Of a stretch of 64,000 nucleotides of DNA, positions 60,111-64,000 are shown piece after piece. The notes beneath the pieces are model-generated. The model was not told the DNA's origin, searched no databases, and saw only the letters and a program-made list of their open reading frames with translations. Within the stretch, counting starts at the first letter, position 1. Every line of letters starts with the position of its first letter. The DNA lies in contig NJFT01000001.1 in assembly GCA_002221725.1 (NCBI GenBank), forward strand, positions 248,001 to 312,000, given 5' to 3'. The translations under genes were made by a program, and so were the position numbers. Source of the stretch: Scedosporium boydii (Eukaryota > Ascomycota > Sordariomycetes > Microascales > Microascaceae).

Positions 60111-61926
60111 GTTGTCGGTGGGTGCTGGTGATAGAGTTCCGGGAACCAGATTTCGTGGATATATCGCTTATTATAGGATTTTAAGCTTCTCCGTGATGCT
60201 CTTGTGAAGGTTTGGAGAGGAGGCAGGCAGCTCGGCGGTTGGAATGAAGGAGTACGCTGTTGTTTGGGTTTATTAACGGGAAAAGACGCTCGTTGTATTA
60301 GGTGCGAGTGACGACGCAATAATAGACAATGGCCAGGCCAACAGCGGCACCTGATGAGATTGTGGGTTTCAAGGTTTCTTTGAGAGGTAAAAGTACAGGC
60401 CAGGTTTCAGTCTCTCAGCTATCAATTATCAATGGATTGATGGGCTCGTTGCTATTTGGGGCCATTTGGGGGGTCAGCGTCAACACAACGGGGATGGTCA
60501 GATTACCGAGGGTCCGTTGCATTGGTAATGAAAGGGAACATTGAAACTGTGGTCTGGTTGCTTCTGTGGGCTGGCCTTTGCTGTGGATTGCAACATGGGA
60601 AGAGATGTCACAGTACAATTTTAAAGCGTTAAATAATGTGTGGAGAGGCGTACCAGTACTTAATTTCCTCATTATCACCACATCAAGGTTGAATGGCATC
60701 AGAGTCTGTCGGGAATGTTGGTGTAGGTAAACTCCATGCAGCACTCTCAGCTGTTCAATTGCCCGACCCTCCTCATCACTGAAAGCATGTGCTGGAAGGC
60801 CCCATAGCGGAGTATGCCCCGAGAATTCCCAGGCCGCATCAATTGATTGATTTGATGTTCATCGTTGATCTACTCACTGAGCTATCAAGTGTAATAGAAC
60901 TCTAATTTACCGAATCGAGCAGTGATTGAGCAGCGTATGCAACTCAGAATTCAAGGACATCGAGTGATCTCCTCGTTAACGTCTACAAGGAACAATACTA
61001 TTTTCCCCTGCCTCTTTTGACAAAGCTACCCTTGTCCTCCACGAAGCATGTTGGATGTGATATAAACTCTGAAGTAAATGGGTTGTTTCAACCACCGACC
61101 GGAGTTAGCCTCTTCAAAGTAATGCCTGGCATTCGCAATCTCTGAGAAGAACCAGAAGATTCCATACTAGATTCGTGACAGATGTGCGTAATCTGGCGCA
61201 AGTGTCTTAGATGTCCACAGTGTTTCGAGCCGTGAATGATTCTGGGTGCTGTGGTCTCCTTTGACTTAACAACCTGAGAACTTCTATTTTCCGAGAATAT
61301 TATAATTCCAGCTGGACTCCAGCTGAAGATACTGGTAGTACCAACTCCTCTGCCTTGGTATCCTCGAAACTGTCCTTGAGCCGCAGTGGTGGTTTAAACA
61401 TCAATTGTTGAAGGTTCCACCAACCGCAGTCCTTTACTTTAGCAATCCGAGCTTCTACGGTTGACCACGAAGACAATCCTTTTGTACAGTAAACTATTTA
61501 ATTCCAAGAACGAAATTACTATGTATTCATCCGCTTTTGAAAGGGGAAGAAAAAAAAATGAAATAATAAAAAAGCTGAGAAAGACCAATGCGGCAATTCT
61601 AAAGTGGGAAGCTGAGCTCTCGAGAGCTGGCGAATGACGCTCTGCCGTCATCTCAATTACGACTGGAACCGTTGCCTCTTAACCCCGCCAAGACGGTACA
61701 CCACCTTCATCAATCCAATTCATAGCATCGATTCTCCCTTTTCGCCGTCTAATAACCTTCATTAGGCTCCCCATATTCCTGCTTATTTCCTCCTTACTAG
61801 GCATTGCCGTCCTGTAGAGGGAGTTTTCATCAGCCGACTTTCAAGTTTAAGCTCATACCTACCTTGCCTCTCCAACAAAACACACAACAAAGCAACACCC
61901 CTCCAAGCTCCAACCCCACTATAACC
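60111..61926. other. 1.8 kb divergent intergenic region VAP / UBX
   Basis: It contains both promoters. The last 80 nt before the UBX start are C/A-rich with ccaacaaaacacacaacaaagc, typical of a fungal 5' leader. No RNA gene, repeat or coding signal was recognised in the rest. Confidence 0.6.
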
Positions 61927-63109
61927 ATGGCCCCATCTGACCTCAACCTCCTGCTCGAGATGGGCTTCGACAAAGCCCGCGCCGAGCTCGCGATAAAGAG
62001 AGCTGGTGCTCGTAAGATTTACCTCTTGCTCCCATTAAACATCTAGCTACAGAGTCCATAGACCTCGATTGTACTAACCAGCAGCTCGTCTCACTAGTGA
62101 ACCAAGCTCTCGAGTGGCTCGAAGCGAACCAGGACAAACCCCTCGACGAGCTTATCGCCGAAGACAAGGCGAAGCAGGAAGAAGAGGAAGAGGATGAAGA
62201 GTCCAAGATTAACGTAGACTCTACAGGAGAGGCGGGAATGAAATCTCTTGTGTGCAATGAATGCGGCAAGCAGTTTAAGAACGCGGATTTCGCCTCTTAC
62301 CACGCCACCAAGAGGTATGTTACAGGCCAAGATCGCTATCGGTTTTCATACTCTGCGGAAAACCTAACTCTGTTGTATCTAGCGGCCACACCGACTTCTC
62401 CGAATCTACCGAAGAGATCGCCCCTCTGACGGAGGAGCAAAGGGCAGCCAGACTCGAAGAACTCCGACAGAAACTCAAGGCGAAGCGCGAGAACCAAGCC
62501 GTTCTTGACCGCGAAGAGGCCAAGCGCAACGAGGTATGGACCCGGTGCAAAGAGGCACTCTTTCCCTTTATCTTTAGACTAAAAATTATAAACTCTTTGT
62601 AGAAAATCCGAATGAAATCCACCAGGGATCAACAGGATATCAAAGAAGAGCTCCAACGCAAAGAGCAGATAAAACAAGCCGCGAAAAAACGCCAGGAGAA
62701 GCTCGATGACATTGAAGCGAAGAAGCGTATCAGGGCCAAGATCGAAGCCGACAAGGAGGAACGTAGGCGCAAGGCCGAAGCGGAAAAGGCTGCTCGAGAG
62801 GGACGGCCTGTAGAGACGAGCCCGCTCGCATCTCCTCCCGCCGCAGCAGCAGCTGCGGCGCCTGCTAAGAAGGTTGATCACAACGAAGCGAGGTTGAAGC
62901 TGCAGACTAGCAAGGGACCCGTCATGAAGACGTTGTCTGCCGACACTACGCTCTTCGAGCTCGCGCAAGTACTCGAGTCCGAGCAGTCTATTCGGGTTAC
63001 AAGTTTCTCGACGACCTTTCCGCGCAAGACGTTTGAGGGACAGATCGACTTTGGAAAGACGCTGAAGGAGGCGGGTCTGACGCCATCGGCTGTGCTGAAT
63101 GTAAAGTAG
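61927..63109 (+). CDS. UBA-zinc finger-UBX protein (UBXN1/SAKS1-like)
   Basis: The exons are 61927-62011, 62098-62314, 62383-62533 and 62603-63109, giving 319 aa. The first splice gives the UBA domain LNLLLEMGFDKARAELAI, KRAGALNQALEWLEANQDKP. A C2H2 finger follows (CNECGKQFKNADFASYHATK, then SGHTDF across the second intron), then a long charged helix (TEEQRAARLEELRQKLKAKR, KKRQEKLDDIEAKKRIRAKI). The C-terminal UBX domain (ARLKLQTSKGPVMKTLSADT, FSTTFPRKTFEG, TLKEAGLTPSAVLNVK) contains FPR, the p97/Cdc48-binding loop. Such proteins link ubiquitylated substrates to Cdc48. The acceptor at 62096-62097 is chosen because nearer alternatives break the UBA frame. Confidence 0.94.
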
Positions 63110-63563
63110 ATAACTGGGTCTTAACATGCGGGCGCGAACGCACCCCATGAAAGATGATTGTTCGGGAAGGTTGGGTGGTAGGTGGAATTATATGTTATGA
63201 CTGCATTTCAGGTGCGGCGTTAGAATAGGACCACGGCGCAGGTGCAGTAACGAACAACCCCGGGGGCATTTAGACTCCCTCCACAGGCGTCAAGTGCAAA
63301 AGAACAAGTATTGGCTTCATGTGTTTTTTTGAACGATATTCCTCAAATAAACCGTCTAAGTGGGCAGCAACCTGAACTCCAATTGCCGTTTTCTTTTTGA
63401 GCGCAATTTCATCATATTAACAACCTATGAGAAACGCGAACCTTGTTGTGTCCAGGCAGCAGAACGCTGTTACACCACCGTATCCTTTTATGATCGGTTG
63501 AACGTAAAGACCCCCATAGCCATGCATCCGAAGTACAAAGAAAAAAGTCGTTCAAGGTTTGCT
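63110..63563. other. Intergenic region between convergent UBX and RPP1 genes
   Basis: About 450 nt holding the two 3' UTRs. Nothing else was recognised. Confidence 0.6.
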
Positions 63564-64000
63564 TTAGTCGAAAAGGCCGAAACCCATGTCCTCGTCCGAC
63601 TCCTCCTTCTCTGCAAGGCGAATTGGTCAGTAACGGAACGTGAGAGCTCGCGCGCGAGCCTGGTAAGACGGAGATAATTTGGATTGACGAACCGGATTCC
63701 TCCTTCTCCTCGGCCTTCTCCTCGGCGGCGCCGCCCGCCGCGGCACCGGCACCACCAGCAGCGGGGGCGGCAGCACCACCGGCGCTGACGTTGGTCAGGA
63801 GGTCCTTGACGTCCTTGCCCTCGAGAGCCTATAATATTCCCCCAAAAATTCCCCAGTCAGCAAAATGCAACAATTTATCGGTTTTGAGTCGATCGAAAGG
63901 AGTGCGAGACTGTCTCGAGGTAGGTTCGCGAGAATTTTGAGGAAGAGGACTGGTGAGATGTACCTTGGCGAAGAGCTGGGTCCAGATGGGCTCAACATCC
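63564..64000 (-). CDS. RPP1: 60S acidic ribosomal stalk protein P1, 5' end outside window
   Basis: The visible exons are 64000-63964, 63828-63693 and 63610-63564. They encode [32 protein letters not shown], an Ala/Gly-rich hinge, [10 protein letters not shown] and the invariant tail [13 protein letters not shown]. The [20 protein letters not shown] block identifies P1 rather than P2. P1/P2 dimers form the lateral stalk that recruits and activates translational GTPases. The last intron (gttcgtc...ccttgcag) splits the acidic region, leaving only 15 codons before the stop in the final exon. The first part of the gene lies beyond the right edge of the window. Confidence 0.95.

Overview
This window is nuclear DNA from a filamentous ascomycete (Pezizomycotina, most likely Sordariomycetes). 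The evidence is a dense set of intron-containing genes with short introns (mostly 60-110 nt, GT-AG, CTAAC-type branch sites), and protein sequences that match filamentous-fungal versions of VDAC, TOM70, Imp4, UPF1, a Cdc7/SepH kinase, Ice2 and VAP/Scs2. There is no sign of bacterial, organellar or viral sequence. I found no tRNA, rRNA, CRISPR array or intact transposon. Exon coordinates were read by eye from splice signals and checked by reading-frame arithmetic. They were not confirmed by RNA data.

Layout, left to right. At 0.1-1.2 kb is the 3' part of a mitochondrial porin gene (+). At 1.6-2.5 kb is a mitochondrial-type J-domain membrane protein (-). At 3.0-4.0 kb is a broken kinase-like gene (+). 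At 4.5-6.2 kb is a long coiled-coil protein (+). At 7.1-8.9 kb is a GH47 alpha-mannosidase (+), and at 9.5-10.4 kb a class-IV aminotransferase / aminodeoxychorismate lyase-like protein (+). At 11.4-13.5 kb is TOM70 (+), at 14.6-15.6 kb Imp4 (-), and at 16.6-19.9 kb the NMD helicase UPF1 (+). At 22.6-23.8 kb is a C2H2 zinc-finger protein (-). A 4.5 kb stretch with no convincing gene follows, then an MFS anion transporter at 28.3-30.1 kb (+).

The second half holds the 11-exon SepH/Cdc7 septation kinase at 31.9-37.1 kb (-), a 3.1 kb intergenic stretch, and an unrecognised charged protein at 40.3-42.1 kb (-). Next come dihydrofolate synthase at 43.0-44.3 kb (+), a DUF218 protein at 44.6-45.4 kb (+), an alpha/beta hydrolase at 45.5-46.7 kb (-) and Ice2 at 47.5-48.9 kb (-). 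These are followed by a small secreted cysteine-containing protein at 51.5-52.0 kb (-), a low-complexity protein with repeated NNF motifs at 54.2-54.8 kb (-), sphingolipid delta-4 desaturase at 56.6-57.9 kb (+), VAP/Scs2 at 58.8-60.1 kb (-), a UBA/UBX protein at 61.9-63.1 kb (+), and the 3' part of ribosomal stalk protein P1 (-).

Most genes are unrelated housekeeping genes in ordinary fungal order and do not form a pathway cluster. Loose themes are mitochondrial outer-membrane biogenesis (porin, TOM70, J-protein), ER/lipid biology (Ice2, VAP, delta-4 desaturase, GH47) and folate synthesis (aminodeoxychorismate lyase-like and dihydrofolate synthase, 33 kb apart). The least ordinary items are the kinase relic with a lost DFG aspartate, the NNF-repeat protein, the small secreted protein, a possible relic with a GC-AG intron near 53 kb, and a recurring intergenic TACGAAGTAC-type motif. 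I did not find a convincing new multi-gene system.
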